Origin: Desulfobacterium sp.
GTDB lineage: Bacteria > Desulfobacterota > Desulfobacteria > Desulfobacterales > Desulfobacteraceae
Assembly: GCA_030145245.1 (NCBI GenBank)
Contig: JAQYWC010000015.1
Coordinates: 1-48,352, forward strand
DNA: 48,352 nt
Direction of reading: 5' to 3'
This document shows positions 38,803 through 48,200 of the stretch, piece by piece; positions within the stretch are counted from its first letter, which is position 1, and every line of letters begins with the position of its first letter. The notes under the pieces were generated by a model, which searched no databases, was not told the origin of the DNA, and was given only the letters and a program-made list of their open reading frames with translations. A program made the translations under genes and the position numbers.

Positions 38803-39711
38803 TTACCGGGTCCAGTGATTGACGTTTCCTGCTGCTGCCGCTTGGAGCTTTCCAAGGGTGGCGGCATCGTTGAGCAGCGCTTTACACAGGTCGCACTTTC
38901 TGTAGCCGATAATCTGTCTTGACGTGAATCCCGCAAAATGGGCCAGGCGGGTGATGCCTGCGGTGCGGATCAGGTGGAAGAGGCGGTTGGTTTCGCTGGC
39001 CCTGAAGAGCGCATCAACGCTGCTGTCGGCAAGGTTGCCCAGGAAAAAGACATTGGTCTCTGTGAAGTGGCTGCCGGCATCGCAGCAGGCGTACATGTCA
39101 AGCTCCGGGGTGAGAAACGGGTTCATGGCACAGCAATTGGCCTGGTAATCCGTGCGAAGATCGTCATGGTCAAAGCTTGCTGCCCGGCCCGAATAGATCA
39201 GGGGTTCGGGAAAGAAGCGAAGGTTGTTGGTCCTGAGGAACGCCTCGTGGGGATCGTCCTGTTCTGAAAAATCGGTCACAAACGAGACAAAATAGTCCAA
39301 CCCGTATCGTTGGCCGCTTTCGGCGGCATGGACCACGTTTTGGGGAGCCACCCCCTGTTGATGCCACCGGCTGTAGCTGAGCCTCAGCTGACAGAGCCCG
39401 TTCTGTTTCAGCTCCCTGACCACCCCGTCTGCCCTTTCCCGGGTGGTTGCCCAGAAACTGTTGGTAACGATCCTTGTGTAGATGCCAAGATCGCGGCAGA
39501 GCCGGACAAGTTCGTTGATCTCGTTGAAAAAAATCAGGGGCTCGCCGGCGGTGAAGCTGATCCCCTTGACCCCGGCTTCGGCCATTTCATGGATGATCTC
39601 TTTTGCCCGGCCAAGGTCCATGGTGCTGGTTTCCGGGATCTCTCCCTTTGCAACACAGTGGCCGCACCTGAGGTTGCACTGGGTTGAATATCCAAACGCG
39701 ATTGTTCTCAT
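38803..39711 (-). CDS. Radical SAM protein with SPASM-like C terminus
   Basis: This 302-residue protein has the canonical cluster motif CNLRCGHC (Cx3Cx2C, residues about 14-21), the SAM-binding FTAGEPL (GGE equivalent) and an IYTRIVTNSFWA strand. In the second half CCDAG and KCDLC provide extra Cys residues that could bind an auxiliary Fe-S cluster, as in SPASM/twitch proteins that modify peptides. No precursor peptide gene is obvious next to it; the Cys-containing 110-residue protein at 39932 is divergent and might be a partner. Function not recognised beyond the family. Confidence 0.85.
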   Translation of the reverse strand: MRTIAFGYSTQCNLRCGHCVAKGEIPETSTMDLGRAKEIIHEMAEAGVKGISFTAGEPLIFFNEINELVRLCRDLGIYTRIVTNSFWATTRERADGVVRELKQNGLCQLRLSYSRWHQQGVAPQNVVHAAESGQRYGLDYFVSFVTDFSEQDDPHEAFLRTNNLRFFPEPLIYSGRAASFDHDDLRTDYQANCCAMNPFLTPELDMYACCDAGSHFTETNVFFLGNLADSSVDALFRASETNRLFHLIRTAGITRLAHFAGFTSRQIIGYRKCDLCKALLNDAATLGKLQAAAAGNVNHWTR

Positions 39712-39931
39712 GCAATGGTTTCCTTATGGTTGCTGTCTCTTTGGTTCTTGCCAAGGCTCTTATACCGCTTTCTTCTGGCGAAACATAGGAAAAACCCCAT
39801 GGGGACCCTTGTTCTGCCCAGGGCAATACCGGAAAAAGAATTTGTTAAAAGGTTGATTTTTCGATCCATCCCTCCCTATAAGACACAGAGTGTTTTGAGC
39901 GTATGTTTATCATTAAGGAGAAGAGAAGATC

Positions 39932-40264
39932 ATGGGTAAGGAATCAGGGGTGTCTCTGGAGGTGTTTGCCGGGATTTGCGGCTTTACGACAACAATACAC
40001 GCTGAGGCAGCGGCGGGATACCATGCGGTGCTTTCCCTTTCAACCGAATGCCCCAATTTCAAAAAAGTGGCCAAGGACCTGGGAACGGAACCGGTGAATG
40101 TGATGGACGAGTTGTTCAAAAAAGGGGAGTCACAGGTGCTTGCGGCCTGCAAAAACAATATCCCCCATGTGTCATGTCCGGTGCCTGCGGCCATTCTCAA
40201 GGCCCTGGAGGTGAGTGTGGGCCTGGCGCTGCCCAGTGATCCAAAGATCACCTTTCTCAGTTGA
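39932..40264 (+). CDS. Small Cys-containing protein of unknown function
   Basis: This 110-residue protein from ATG 39932 has a purine-rich Shine-Dalgarno (AAGAGAAG). It has conserved-looking GICGFTTTIHAEA at the N terminus, STECPNFKKV in the middle and CKNNIPHVSCPVPAAILKALEV toward the end. The five Cys residues (in CGF, TEC, AAC, SC and neighbours) resemble a small family in anaerobes whose members share CGF and C-P motifs. No known domain can be named with certainty. It may bind a metal or Fe-S cluster. It lies divergent from a radical SAM gene and just before a Nudix gene. Confidence 0.6.
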   Translation: MGKESGVSLEVFAGICGFTTTIHAEAAAGYHAVLSLSTECPNFKKVAKDLGTEPVNVMDELFKKGESQVLAACKNNIPHVSCPVPAAILKALEVSVGLALPSDPKITFLS

Positions 40265-40331
40265 CCCGACCCTCTCCGGCATGGTTTCGGTCCATACCGG
40301 GGAGGCGTTTACACCGTTTGTCAGGAGCGCC

Positions 40332-40724
40332 ATGAACCCCAGGGGATGCAGCATCATTTTTTTGAATTGCCGTAACCAGGTCCTGCTCTTTTTGCGGGAT
40401 GAGAAACCGGGGCTTCCCTGTTCCGGCATGTGGGACCTGCCGGGCGGTCATGTGGAGGCCCATGAGACCCCGGAGCAGTGCATTGTCCGGGAGATGGATG
40501 AGGAGATGGGGCTGAAGCTTTGCAAGCCTGCGCTTTTCCGGGTGTTTGGGTTTGATGACAGGACCGAGTCTGTGTTCTGGCAAGCTTCAGACCTTGACAT
40601 CGATGCAATACGGTTGACCGAGGGCCAGTGCCTGAAGTGGTTTGACCGTGACGAGGCCCGGGGGACAGCGCTTGCCTTTGGGTTCAACCGGGTGGTGGAA
40701 GCCTTCTTTGCTGCCATGGCGTGA
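40332..40724 (+). CDS. Nudix hydrolase
   Basis: This 130-residue protein starts at ATG 40332 (AGGAG 4-5 bp upstream); ATG 40281 is a weaker alternative. The complete Nudix box is GGHVEAHETPEQCIVREMDE followed by EMGL, matching Gx5Ex7REUxEExGU, so the metal-binding Glu residues are intact. It should hydrolyse a nucleoside diphosphate linked to another group (for example an oxidised nucleotide or nucleotide sugar). The substrate cannot be read from the sequence. It follows the small Cys protein by 67 bp. Confidence 0.9.
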   Translation: MNPRGCSIIFLNCRNQVLLFLRDEKPGLPCSGMWDLPGGHVEAHETPEQCIVREMDEEMGLKLCKPALFRVFGFDDRTESVFWQASDLDIDAIRLTEGQCLKWFDRDEARGTALAFGFNRVVEAFFAAMA

Positions 40725-40739
40725 TGCCGCCACAAAGGG

Positions 40740-40777
40740 GGCTATGGTCGGTCAAGTGTGCAGACCTGACCCCCTAT
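40740..40777. repeat. REP-like segment between convergent genes
   Basis: GTCAAGTGTGCAGACCTGAC followed by CCCC lies between the Nudix and dctM genes. Its complement GGGGTCAGGTCTGCACACTT is a motif I recall around REP-associated (IS200-like Y1) transposases, and GGGGTCAGAC appears again at about 48336. No transposase is present. Confidence 0.35.
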
Positions 40778-42051
40778 CGTATGAAGCCGGCCATCCACAT
40801 GGTGACGGGGGGGTAAAAGGTGATGATCATGAGGTCCACCAGCAGGATGGCCAGAAAGGGCAGCACCCGGCGGCTTACGGCACCCAGGCTCTGTTTGGAG
40901 ATGGCGCTGGACACGATGAGGCAGATGCCCATGGGCGGGGTGAGCATGCCGATGGCAAGGTTGGTCACAACGATCACCCCAAGCTGGATAATGTCTATGC
41001 CAAGGGAGGGCAGCATGGCGGTGATCATGGGCACCAGCAGGATCAGGGCGGCCGTGGTCTCCACAAAGGTGCCTGCGATCAGGAGAACCCCGTTGATGAT
41101 CAGCAGCAGCAGGATGCGGTTGTCCGTGATCCCGAGGATGCCGCCGGCCAGGGCTGCGGGGATATCCTCCACCGCCGCCACCCAGGAGAAGACCGAGGCC
41201 GTGGCAATGATGAACATCACAATGGACGAGGTGACGGAGCCGTTGACGATGATGGTGTAGATCTCCCTGGGTTTGATCTTCTTGTAGACCACCATGGACA
41301 CGAACAGGGAATATACCACGGCCACGGCTGCGGATTCCGTGGCCGTGAAGATCCCCAGGAGGATGCCGCCCAGGATGATGACAGGGGCGCCCAGGGCCAG
41401 GCCGGCCCGCCTGAAGGCGGTCCACACCCGGGAGGGGGAAAAACGGGTCTCAGGGGCATAGCCCCGGCGATGGGAGATGATGGAGCTGACCGCTATCAGG
41501 GAGATGCCGATGAGAAGACCCGGAATGATGCCTGCGGCAAAGAGCTGGCCGATGGAGGCGCCGGTGAGGAACCCGAAGATGATCATGGGGATGGACGGGG
41601 GGATGATCACCCCCAGGGAGCCGCCGGAAGCCTGGACTGCGGCGGCAAAGTCGGGTTCATACCCGGACCGCTTCATGGCCGGGATCAGTACCGCGCCCAC
41701 GGCTGCGGCATCGGCCGCGGCAGAGCCCGAGATGCCGGCAAAGAACATGGCGGAAACGATGGTGACGGCGGCAAGGCCCCCCGGGAGCCATCCGGCCAGG
41801 GCATTGGCAAGATCGATGAGCCGCTGGCTGATCCCCCCTTTTTCCATGATGATGCCCACATACATGAATAACGGTACCGCCATGAGGTGAAAGGAGTCGG
41901 TGCCGGAGAACATTCGCTGGACCACCATCATCAGGGAGAAATCCCCCTGGACCAGGATGGCGGTCACCGAGGCAGCCCCAATGGCGATGGCAATGGGGGT
42001 GTTCATGGCAAACAGCACCATGAGCGAGACAATGAGCACGGTTGCAATCAT
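40774..42051 (-). CDS. dctM: TRAP transporter large permease (DctM)
   Basis: This 425-residue membrane protein from ATG 42051 has about 12 TM segments of the DctM type: ALAGWLPGGLAAVTIVSAMFFAGISGSA-like repeat, IIPPSIPMIIFGFLTGAS, and GVVLGV/NRILLLLIINGVLLI. It is the ion-coupled transport subunit of a tripartite ATP-independent periplasmic transporter, taking up an organic acid with Na+. Its ATG overlaps the stop of dctQ (ATGA), so the two are translationally coupled. The operon order on the minus strand is dctP, dctQ, dctM. Confidence 0.95.
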   Translation of the reverse strand: MIATVLIVSLMVLFAMNTPIAIAIGAASVTAILVQGDFSLMMVVQRMFSGTDSFHLMAVPLFMYVGIIMEKGGISQRLIDLANALAGWLPGGLAAVTIVSAMFFAGISGSAAADAAAVGAVLIPAMKRSGYEPDFAAAVQASGGSLGVIIPPSIPMIIFGFLTGASIGQLFAAGIIPGLLIGISLIAVSSIISHRRGYAPETRFSPSRVWTAFRRAGLALGAPVIILGGILLGIFTATESAAVAVVYSLFVSMVVYKKIKPREIYTIIVNGSVTSSIVMFIIATASVFSWVAAVEDIPAALAGGILGITDNRILLLLIINGVLLIAGTFVETTAALILLVPMITAMLPSLGIDIIQLGVIVVTNLAIGMLTPPMGICLIVSSAISKQSLGAVSRRVLPFLAILLVDLMIITFYPPVTMWMAGFIR

Positions 42052-42527
42052 CTGTCGCCCCCCTGGATCTCCCTTGCGAGGAACCGAACCCCATGGACCA
42101 TGAATATGGCCCCGCTCAGGGGAATGATCCCCATGATGACCCACTTGGGTATGGCCAGGGCCGGGGTGATCTGGAGCCTTACAAACACGGCAAACTTGAT
42201 GCCATGGACCACCATGATTGAGAAGAGCCCCAGGGAGATCAGGTGGACCAGGATGGCAACGAACCGCTCCAGGGCTGGGGTAAGCCGTGAAAAAAGCAGG
42301 TTCACCCCGGGATGGGCCCGGTCGTGGTAGGCCACCGAGGCCCCCAGGAAGGAGATCCACACCAGGCAGTAACGGGCCAGCTCCTCGGACCAGAACAGGG
42401 AGTTGTTCAGCACATAGCGGGCAAACACCTGGAGCACCACGATGACGGCCATGGCAAGGCCAAGGACGAACACCAGGCGTTCCACCCATTGGTTGAGGCG
42501 GTTACTGAAGGTTTCCAGACGATCCAT
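42048..42527 (-). CDS. dctQ: TRAP transporter small permease (DctQ)
   Basis: This 159-residue protein has four TM helices of the DctQ type (VFVLGLAMAVIVVLQVFARYV; WSEELARYCLVWISFLGASVAY; HPGVN). It forms the membrane complex with DctM and is required for transport. It overlaps dctM by 4 bp and starts 12 bp after dctP. Confidence 0.93.
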   Translation of the reverse strand: MDRLETFSNRLNQWVERLVFVLGLAMAVIVVLQVFARYVLNNSLFWSEELARYCLVWISFLGASVAYHDRAHPGVNLLFSRLTPALERFVAILVHLISLGLFSIMVVHGIKFAVFVRLQITPALAIPKWVIMGIIPLSGAIFMVHGVRFLAREIQGGDR

Positions 42528-42539
42528 ATTAATGATCGC

Positions 42540-43517
42540 CTATTTTGTTGCTTCGAGCATTTTGATTAGCAGGGCGTGGACCTTGGGAGCTTTGTAGAGA
42601 TCCATCTCCTTGAGATTGGCCACCTTTGCCCGGAACGCGTTGATGTCCGGATCGATTTCGATCTGCATGCCCTTGGCCTCAAGGAGTTTCAGCCGCTCTG
42701 CATCCTTGTCCCGGTTATCTTTTCGCTGGAACCGGGCGGCATCCTCCATGGCGGTTTCTATCATCTCCCGGTTTTCGCTGGAGAGATTGTTCCACCAGCC
42801 AAGGCTTGCCACGTCCAGGTGTGGGGAGTAGACATGGCGGGTCAGGGTCATGTACTTCTGGATTTCGTAGAACTTGTACACCTCCATCACCCAGAGTGGG
42901 TTTTCCTGGCCGTCGATCACCCCCTGTTCCAGCTCCGTGTAGATGGGCCAGGGCATGGGGGTGGGGTTGGCCCCCAGGGCCTGCCAGATGGTCTTGTGCA
43001 GGGCCGAGGACATCACCCGGATCTTGAGGCCCTTGATATCTTCCGGGGTCCTGACCGGGCCCCGGCTGTTGGTCAGGTTCCTGAACCCGTTCTCCGAAAA
43101 GCAGAGTCCCTTGAACCCCGAGGTTTCCAGGCTCTTGAAGATCTCCTGGCCCAGGGGGCCGTCCAGGATGGCGTCTGCCTGGGCATTGTCCTTGAACAGA
43201 AAAGGATAGTTGACCACCCTGACGATGGGGTCAAAGGTGTCAAAGGGGCCGCCGGTGATGATGCCCATCTCAATGGTTCCCATCTGGATCTGCTGGAGGA
43301 TCTCGGTCTCGTTACCCAGGGACGCCGAGTGGAACACCTTGACCCGTATCTTTTTGTTGCTTCTTTCCTCCACAAGGGCCTTGAATTTTTCCGCCACAAT
43401 GTTCTGGGCGGAGCCGGGCTTTGTGACCACCCCGAGTTTGATTTTCAGGGCAGCCGTAGACGGGGTTGAGAACGCGAGCAGCAGAACCGTGACCATGAGC
43501 AATAATCGTTTTTTCAA
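42540..43517 (-). CDS. dctP: TRAP transporter solute-binding protein (DctP)
   Basis: This 325-residue protein is best started at TTG 43517, with GGAGG 7 bp before; no ATG fits the signal peptide. The signal peptide (KKRLLLMVTVLLLAFSTPSTAA) is at about 1-23. DctP-family motifs include IKVFHSASLGNE-like, GFRNLTNSRGPVRTPEDIKG and LKIRVM with the carboxylate-binding Arg, then YTELEQGVIDGQENP. It binds the substrate in the periplasm and hands it to DctQM. Substrates in this family are C4-dicarboxylates, keto acids, sulfonates or similar; this one cannot be assigned. Confidence 0.93.
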   Translation of the reverse strand: MKKRLLLMVTVLLLAFSTPSTAALKIKLGVVTKPGSAQNIVAEKFKALVEERSNKKIRVKVFHSASLGNETEILQQIQMGTIEMGIITGGPFDTFDPIVRVVNYPFLFKDNAQADAILDGPLGQEIFKSLETSGFKGLCFSENGFRNLTNSRGPVRTPEDIKGLKIRVMSSALHKTIWQALGANPTPMPWPIYTELEQGVIDGQENPLWVMEVYKFYEIQKYMTLTRHVYSPHLDVASLGWWNNLSSENREMIETAMEDAARFQRKDNRDKDAERLKLLEAKGMQIEIDPDINAFRAKVANLKEMDLYKAPKVHALLIKMLEATK

Positions 43518-43630
43518 GACAATCCTCCGTTGAGATGATGGGAACCTGATGGATGATGGGTGGATATCGCAGATGAACAGAGCCCATTTCTTATGGCATC
43601 CGTTCGAGTGCGGAGATCTGTACCCTATGA

Positions 43631-45046
43631 TTACTTTGTCTGAACCGTATAGCTGAGGGTCGTTTCTCCCCTGGCCGGCACGCTGATCTGCCATTGGGCC
43701 CTGTTGCTCGATGCCTTGGTGTGGGCATGGCTCTGGCGGGTGATCCGCCAGTCCCCGGGTACGGGTTCGGACACGGTGACGGTCACGGGGCTTGTTTTAG
43801 CGTTGGCGATCTTTATTTCGTAGGCAGACTGATACCGGAAGGCGCCCTTGCTTGAGGAGGACAATTTTTTGAAATCGGTCTGCTTCTTTTCGGCCGTTAT
43901 GTCAAAGGCGTTGCCAAGCGTAAGCTTCAGGGACCCCTTGTCAGGGGTGTGGTCCATGCGGTCCTCTCCGGCAAACTGAAGCATGCCCTGCCGGTCCTGT
44001 TTGTACACCCGGATTATCCCCTTGGGAAGGGGCATGCCAAGGTTGTTTTCCTTTGTGTTCTCAAGGTGAAGCAACACCTGCACCTTGGGTTTTTCACCGC
44101 CGGGTCCCATGCTGCGGGAAAAGTAGTAGCCCTGGCCGTCAATAAAGTACTCCTTGGTGCAGGGAACGTTTTCTGCCTGGAGCAGGGCCACCTGCTTGGT
44201 CTGGTTGTTCTTCAGGGTGGTTTTCCGCTCCAGGGTGTAGAGGTGGTACTCGAACATCTCCTCCCGGGCGAAACCGCCCTTTGCCTTGGCCGAGTCCATC
44301 ATCATGGGCATGGCCCTTTGCCGCATCTCCCGGGGGGCAAGGTGGATCTCCCCTGCCACCAGCTGAAGGGTGGCGTCAAGGTAGTCGGTCCGGCTGGTGT
44401 TGGTCAGGGTGACCCAGGCCTTGAGGTTCAGGCGGTCGTCATCCGGGTTGAGCTCGGCAACATAGTCGGCCCGCCAGGTGAGGCCGTGGGTGAGATAGGA
44501 CAGTTCCAGTTCCCGGTTTTTTTTGGCGTCGTTCTGGACCGTCATGGTCAGGGTGGGGCTGGTCCTCAGGTTGGCCGGGATATGGGGAAACAGGAGCCTG
44601 CCCGGGATGCCGGTCTCAATGCCGGTGCCGGTTTCAAGCACCACCCCGTTGTGGGTGGCAAGCACCCTGGCATCCTGCCGTGTCTCCTGGCCGGTTTCCG
44701 GGTGGGTCTTGATGAGCCCCACGGTTTCTCCGGTGAACTTTGCAAGCAGGGATGCCGGGGAGAGCAGGTCAAACTCGAAGTTTTGCTCCACCACCCTGAG
44801 ACCCTTGGATTTCAAGAGGGCCGTCTCCGGAATGATCTGGCCGCTCACGTCCCTGAAGGCAAGGGTTGATTCCCCCTTAGGCAGGGTCACTGCGCGTTTC
44901 TCCTTCACAAGGGCCATATCCTGGTTATAGATGGTGACAAAGAGGCTGGTCTGATCCATGGCCCCTGTGTCGATCTCCCCTGGCCTGGCATGGCAGGGGG
45001 TGGTCATCAGATGTACAAGTATTACTAAACAGATGAGTCGTTTCAT
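43631..45046 (-). CDS. DUF4139 domain-containing exported protein
   Basis: This 471-residue protein from ATG 45046 (AAAGGAGGC) has a signal peptide at about 1-22 (MKRLICLVILVHLMTTPCHA). It then has the DUF4139 layout: VTIYNQDMALVKEKRAVTLP at the N terminus, YLTHGLTWRADYVAELN in the middle, TNTSRTDYLDATLQLVAGEI, and a beta-rich C terminus ending TTLSYTVQTK. Members occur widely in bacteria as periplasmic or surface proteins of unknown role. It begins 113 bp behind dctP on the same strand side but is transcribed ahead of it and may share its transcript. Confidence 0.88.
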   Translation of the reverse strand: MKRLICLVILVHLMTTPCHARPGEIDTGAMDQTSLFVTIYNQDMALVKEKRAVTLPKGESTLAFRDVSGQIIPETALLKSKGLRVVEQNFEFDLLSPASLLAKFTGETVGLIKTHPETGQETRQDARVLATHNGVVLETGTGIETGIPGRLLFPHIPANLRTSPTLTMTVQNDAKKNRELELSYLTHGLTWRADYVAELNPDDDRLNLKAWVTLTNTSRTDYLDATLQLVAGEIHLAPREMRQRAMPMMMDSAKAKGGFAREEMFEYHLYTLERKTTLKNNQTKQVALLQAENVPCTKEYFIDGQGYYFSRSMGPGGEKPKVQVLLHLENTKENNLGMPLPKGIIRVYKQDRQGMLQFAGEDRMDHTPDKGSLKLTLGNAFDITAEKKQTDFKKLSSSSKGAFRYQSAYEIKIANAKTSPVTVTVSEPVPGDWRITRQSHAHTKASSNRAQWQISVPARGETTLSYTVQTK

Positions 45047-45322
45047 GACAGCCTCCTTTTTTTTAGCAACAATATGCGGTCTGGCCCTGGAAAGCAAGAT
45101 TTTTAAGGGCTGAAACAGCCCTGTTCCTGATATTCTTTGACTTTTAATTTACCTTTTATTATGGTCGTGTTTTTCTGGCCATGCCCGGCCTTTGATGCTG
45201 GCCGGCACGCCTTGATATCCGATTTTGATATCAGTAGAGAGAGAGTTTGAAGATCGTTAAGAAATAGTGATGTTAAGCAGTTGGATCCAATGTTGTTATC
45301 AGCTAACAAGAGGTACACTCAG

Positions 45323-47332
45323 ATGAACGTTACACTTAAGAAGAAACTCGTCCTTGCCTTTCTCGCTTCAACCATCCTGCCCATTCTTCTCATTTGCACC
45401 ATCCTTGGGTATAACATCAAACGCGACTCCATGGATACATTCTACCAATCCACGGGTAAAGAGCTCGCCCATGTGGAAACGGCCATGTCCATCTTCATGA
45501 AAGAGATCCGGAACAACATCATCATGGCGGCCCAGCATCCGGATATGGTTGCCGCAGATGAGTCCATCTCCTCGTTCCTGGACATTCCGGAGTCAAAGAG
45601 TTTGCTCGATTTTGACTTAAGTCTTGTGGAGCAGCGGATGATCAACATGTTCAAGAGCTTTAAGAGCTCCCACAAGCATTATCTCTATGCCTACATGGGC
45701 ACCCCTTTTGGCGGGTACACCTATGGTCTGGATACCTATAAGACAGATCCCGGATACGATCCAAGGACACGGCCCTGGTATACCGATGCCCTTGCCAACC
45801 GGGGAAAACCCACCATCACTAAGGCCTACAACTCCACGGAAGGGGGGGCCATGATCAGTGTCTCCCATACGGTGCAAGGGCCCGATGGTACCCTCAAGGG
45901 GGTCATGGCCTTTGATGTTACCCTCAAGGCCCTCAGCGATTTCATTGACGGCATCAAGATCGGGGAGTCCGGGTATGTGATGCTGGTCCAGGACGACGGC
46001 GTAATCCTGGCCGATCCTTCCGATGGCGACAATCTGTTCAAGCAGCTCGGTTCTGTTAACGATGGGGCGTTCACCCAGATCAACAACATCTCTTCAGGGG
46101 ATCTCCTGGTGAATATCAAGGGGGTTGATTATGCCGTCAAGGTGATGAGCTCCAAGGATCTTGGCTGGAAACTTGTGGGACTGATCAAAAAGAGCGAAAT
46201 CATGGGCAAGGTGCGCTCCATGCTCTCTATCATGGCGGTTGTCGGGGTTGTGCTTGCTGGCCTGTTCGGTGTGGGCGCCTATTTTCTGGCAGCCTCCCTG
46301 GCACGGCCCATTGCCCATGCCACCAATATGATCAAGGATATTGCCGAGGGCGAGGGGGATCTCACCCGGCGGCTTGAGGTGGAGACAAAGGACGAGGTGG
46401 GAGAGCTTGCCCGCTGGTTCAATGTGTTTCTGGATAATCTCCAGGCCATCATCAAGGAGCTGGCCGCCAATGTGGGGGTGGTGGACACCTCTTCCGCAAC
46501 CCTGCTGGATATCTCAAACAAGATGGCCGGGGGCGCACAGTCCACATCCGCCCTGGCAAACGGGGTTGCCAGCGCCACAGAGGAGATGAACGCCAACATG
46601 GCGTCGGTGGCCTCCACCATGGAGGAGACAACGGGCAATACCAATGTGGTGGCCGCAGCTGCCGAGCAGATGACCTCAACCATCAATGAAATTGCCGTGA
46701 ATTCTGAAAAAGCCCGGGATATCTCGGAGAAGGCCGTGGCCCAGGTGGCAGGGGCCTCGGGAAAGATGAACCAGCTGGGTAAGGCGGCCCGGGCCATTGG
46801 CGCTGTTACCGAGACCATCACCGATATCTCCGAGCAGACCAATCTCCTTGCCCTGAACGCCACCATTGAGGCGGCCCGGGCCGGGGAGGCCGGCAAGGGG
46901 TTTGCCGTGGTGGCCAATGAGATCAAGGAGCTGGCCCGCCAGACCGCAGACGCAACCGCCGATATCAAGGCGAAGATCGACGGGGTCCAGGGCACCAGCA
47001 GCGAAACCGTGGTTGAGATCGATGGGGTGGCGCGGGTGATGAACGATATTAACGATATCATTGCCACCATAGCCACGGCCATTGAGGAGCAGTCTGCTGC
47101 CACAGGTGAGATCTCCTCCAATGTGGGGCAGGTCTCCCAGGGGATCCAGGATGTGAACGAGAACGTGACCCAGAGCTCCACTGCCATTGGCGAGATATCC
47201 CAGGATATCGCCATGGTGGATGTCTCCGCAAGTGAGATGTCCAGGAACAGCAACGGGATTACCGAGAATGTCGGTGAGTTGAAACAGATGGCCGTACAGC
47301 TCAACGAGATTGTCGGTCGCTTTAAATACTAG
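45323..47332 (+). CDS. Methyl-accepting chemotaxis protein, dCache sensor
   Basis: This 669-residue chemoreceptor has TM1 at about 9-30, a periplasmic double-Cache domain at about 35-275 (GTPFGGYTYGLDTYKTDPGY, DPRTRPWYTDA, GVMAFDVTLKALSDFIDG) and TM2 at about 300-322. A HAMP domain and then a long cytoplasmic signalling hairpin follow, with the tip DISEQTNLLALNATIEAARA. dCache domains bind amino acids, carboxylates or amines directly. ATG 45323 has AGAGG upstream; an earlier in-frame ATG (45281) is less likely. It is a single gene with a large hairpin after it. Its ligand might relate to the neighbouring TRAP system, which is only an inference. Confidence 0.95.
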   Translation: MNVTLKKKLVLAFLASTILPILLICTILGYNIKRDSMDTFYQSTGKELAHVETAMSIFMKEIRNNIIMAAQHPDMVAADESISSFLDIPESKSLLDFDLSLVEQRMINMFKSFKSSHKHYLYAYMGTPFGGYTYGLDTYKTDPGYDPRTRPWYTDALANRGKPTITKAYNSTEGGAMISVSHTVQGPDGTLKGVMAFDVTLKALSDFIDGIKIGESGYVMLVQDDGVILADPSDGDNLFKQLGSVNDGAFTQINNISSGDLLVNIKGVDYAVKVMSSKDLGWKLVGLIKKSEIMGKVRSMLSIMAVVGVVLAGLFGVGAYFLAASLARPIAHATNMIKDIAEGEGDLTRRLEVETKDEVGELARWFNVFLDNLQAIIKELAANVGVVDTSSATLLDISNKMAGGAQSTSALANGVASATEEMNANMASVASTMEETTGNTNVVAAAAEQMTSTINEIAVNSEKARDISEKAVAQVAGASGKMNQLGKAARAIGAVTETITDISEQTNLLALNATIEAARAGEAGKGFAVVANEIKELARQTADATADIKAKIDGVQGTSSETVVEIDGVARVMNDINDIIATIATAIEEQSAATGEISSNVGQVSQGIQDVNENVTQSSTAIGEISQDIAMVDVSASEMSRNSNGITENVGELKQMAVQLNEIVGRFKY

Positions 47333-47343
47333 GAATGGATGAA

Positions 47344-47389
47344 TCACTCAATTTTCGGTGTGCCAAACGGATGGCCGAAAGTTGAGTGA
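47344..47389 (+). terminator. Hairpin between chemoreceptor and HAD gene
   Basis: TCACTCAATTTTCGG (47344-47358) pairs with CCGAAAGTTGAGTGA (47375-47389) with one G-T pair, loop of 16. No T-tract follows, so it may be partial or have a role in mRNA stability. Confidence 0.6.
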
Positions 47390-47417
47390 ACAATATACTA
47401 CAATAAGGTTAAATTAG

Positions 47418-48200
47418 ATGGAATTGTTTCAGGGGACACAGGGAATTCGGTATCTGCTCACCGATATCGACGATACGATCACAAACAACGGCAGGATTCC
47501 TGCCTGCGCCTTTACGGCCATGGAGCGACTCCAACAGGCCGGCATCCGGGTGGTGCCCATCACGGGCAGGCCCGGGGGGTGGTGCGACCATATCGCCAGG
47601 ATGTGGCCCGTGGACGGGGTGGTGGGCGAGAACGGGGCCTTCTACTTCTACTATGATGAAGAGAAAAGACGGATGATCCGTCGCTACTTCAGAACAGAGG
47701 CAGAACGGGCGGAAGACAAGAAGAAGCTTGCCGCCATTGAGAAAGAGGTGTTGTCCCGGGTGCCGGGATGCCGGGTGTCAGCGGACCAGGCGTACCGGGA
47801 AGCGGATCTTGCCATCGATTTCTGTGAAGATGTGCCCCCCCTTGACCGGGATGAGATCGATACCATTGTCAGCATCTTCGAGGCCCACGGGGCCGTGGCA
47901 AAGATCAGCTCCATCCATGTCAACGGCTGGTTCGGAGACTATGACAAGCTATCCATGACATCGCTTTTTTTCCGGGAGGTGTTCCATGTGGATCTTGACA
48001 CCATCAGGGAGCAGGTGATCTTTTCCGGGGATTCCCCCAATGACGAACCCATGTTTGAGTTCTTTCCCAAATCCGTGGGGGTGGCCAACATTCTTGCCTT
48101 TGCGGACCGGCTGACCCATAAACCCGCCTGGGTCACCCAAAAGGAGGGGGGCCTTGGGTTCGCCCAGATGGCGGACCTTATCAACCGGGGTCAGGCCTAG
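47418..48200 (+). CDS. HAD-superfamily (IIB type) phosphatase
   Basis: This 260-residue protein has motif I as LLTDIDDTITNNG (nucleophile and general acid Asp), motif II as PITGRPGGW, and motif IV as IFSGDSPNDEPMFEFF. It has a C2-type cap at about 85-190, as in Cof, sucrose-phosphate phosphatase and mannosylglycerate-phosphate phosphatases. It should remove phosphate from a sugar phosphate or similar small molecule. Substrate unknown. It starts 29 bp after the chemoreceptor hairpin. Complete and intact. Confidence 0.9.
   Translation: MELFQGTQGIRYLLTDIDDTITNNGRIPACAFTAMERLQQAGIRVVPITGRPGGWCDHIARMWPVDGVVGENGAFYFYYDEEKRRMIRRYFRTEAERAEDKKKLAAIEKEVLSRVPGCRVSADQAYREADLAIDFCEDVPPLDRDEIDTIVSIFEAHGAVAKISSIHVNGWFGDYDKLSMTSLFFREVFHVDLDTIREQVIFSGDSPNDEPMFEFFPKSVGVANILAFADRLTHKPAWVTQKEGGLGFAQMADLINRGQA

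Noticed and set aside
40642-41871. 409-codon plus-strand frame opposite dctM
   Set aside because: Composition is Gly/His/Asp-rich, typical of an antisense frame of a GC-rich membrane gene; dctM is certain.
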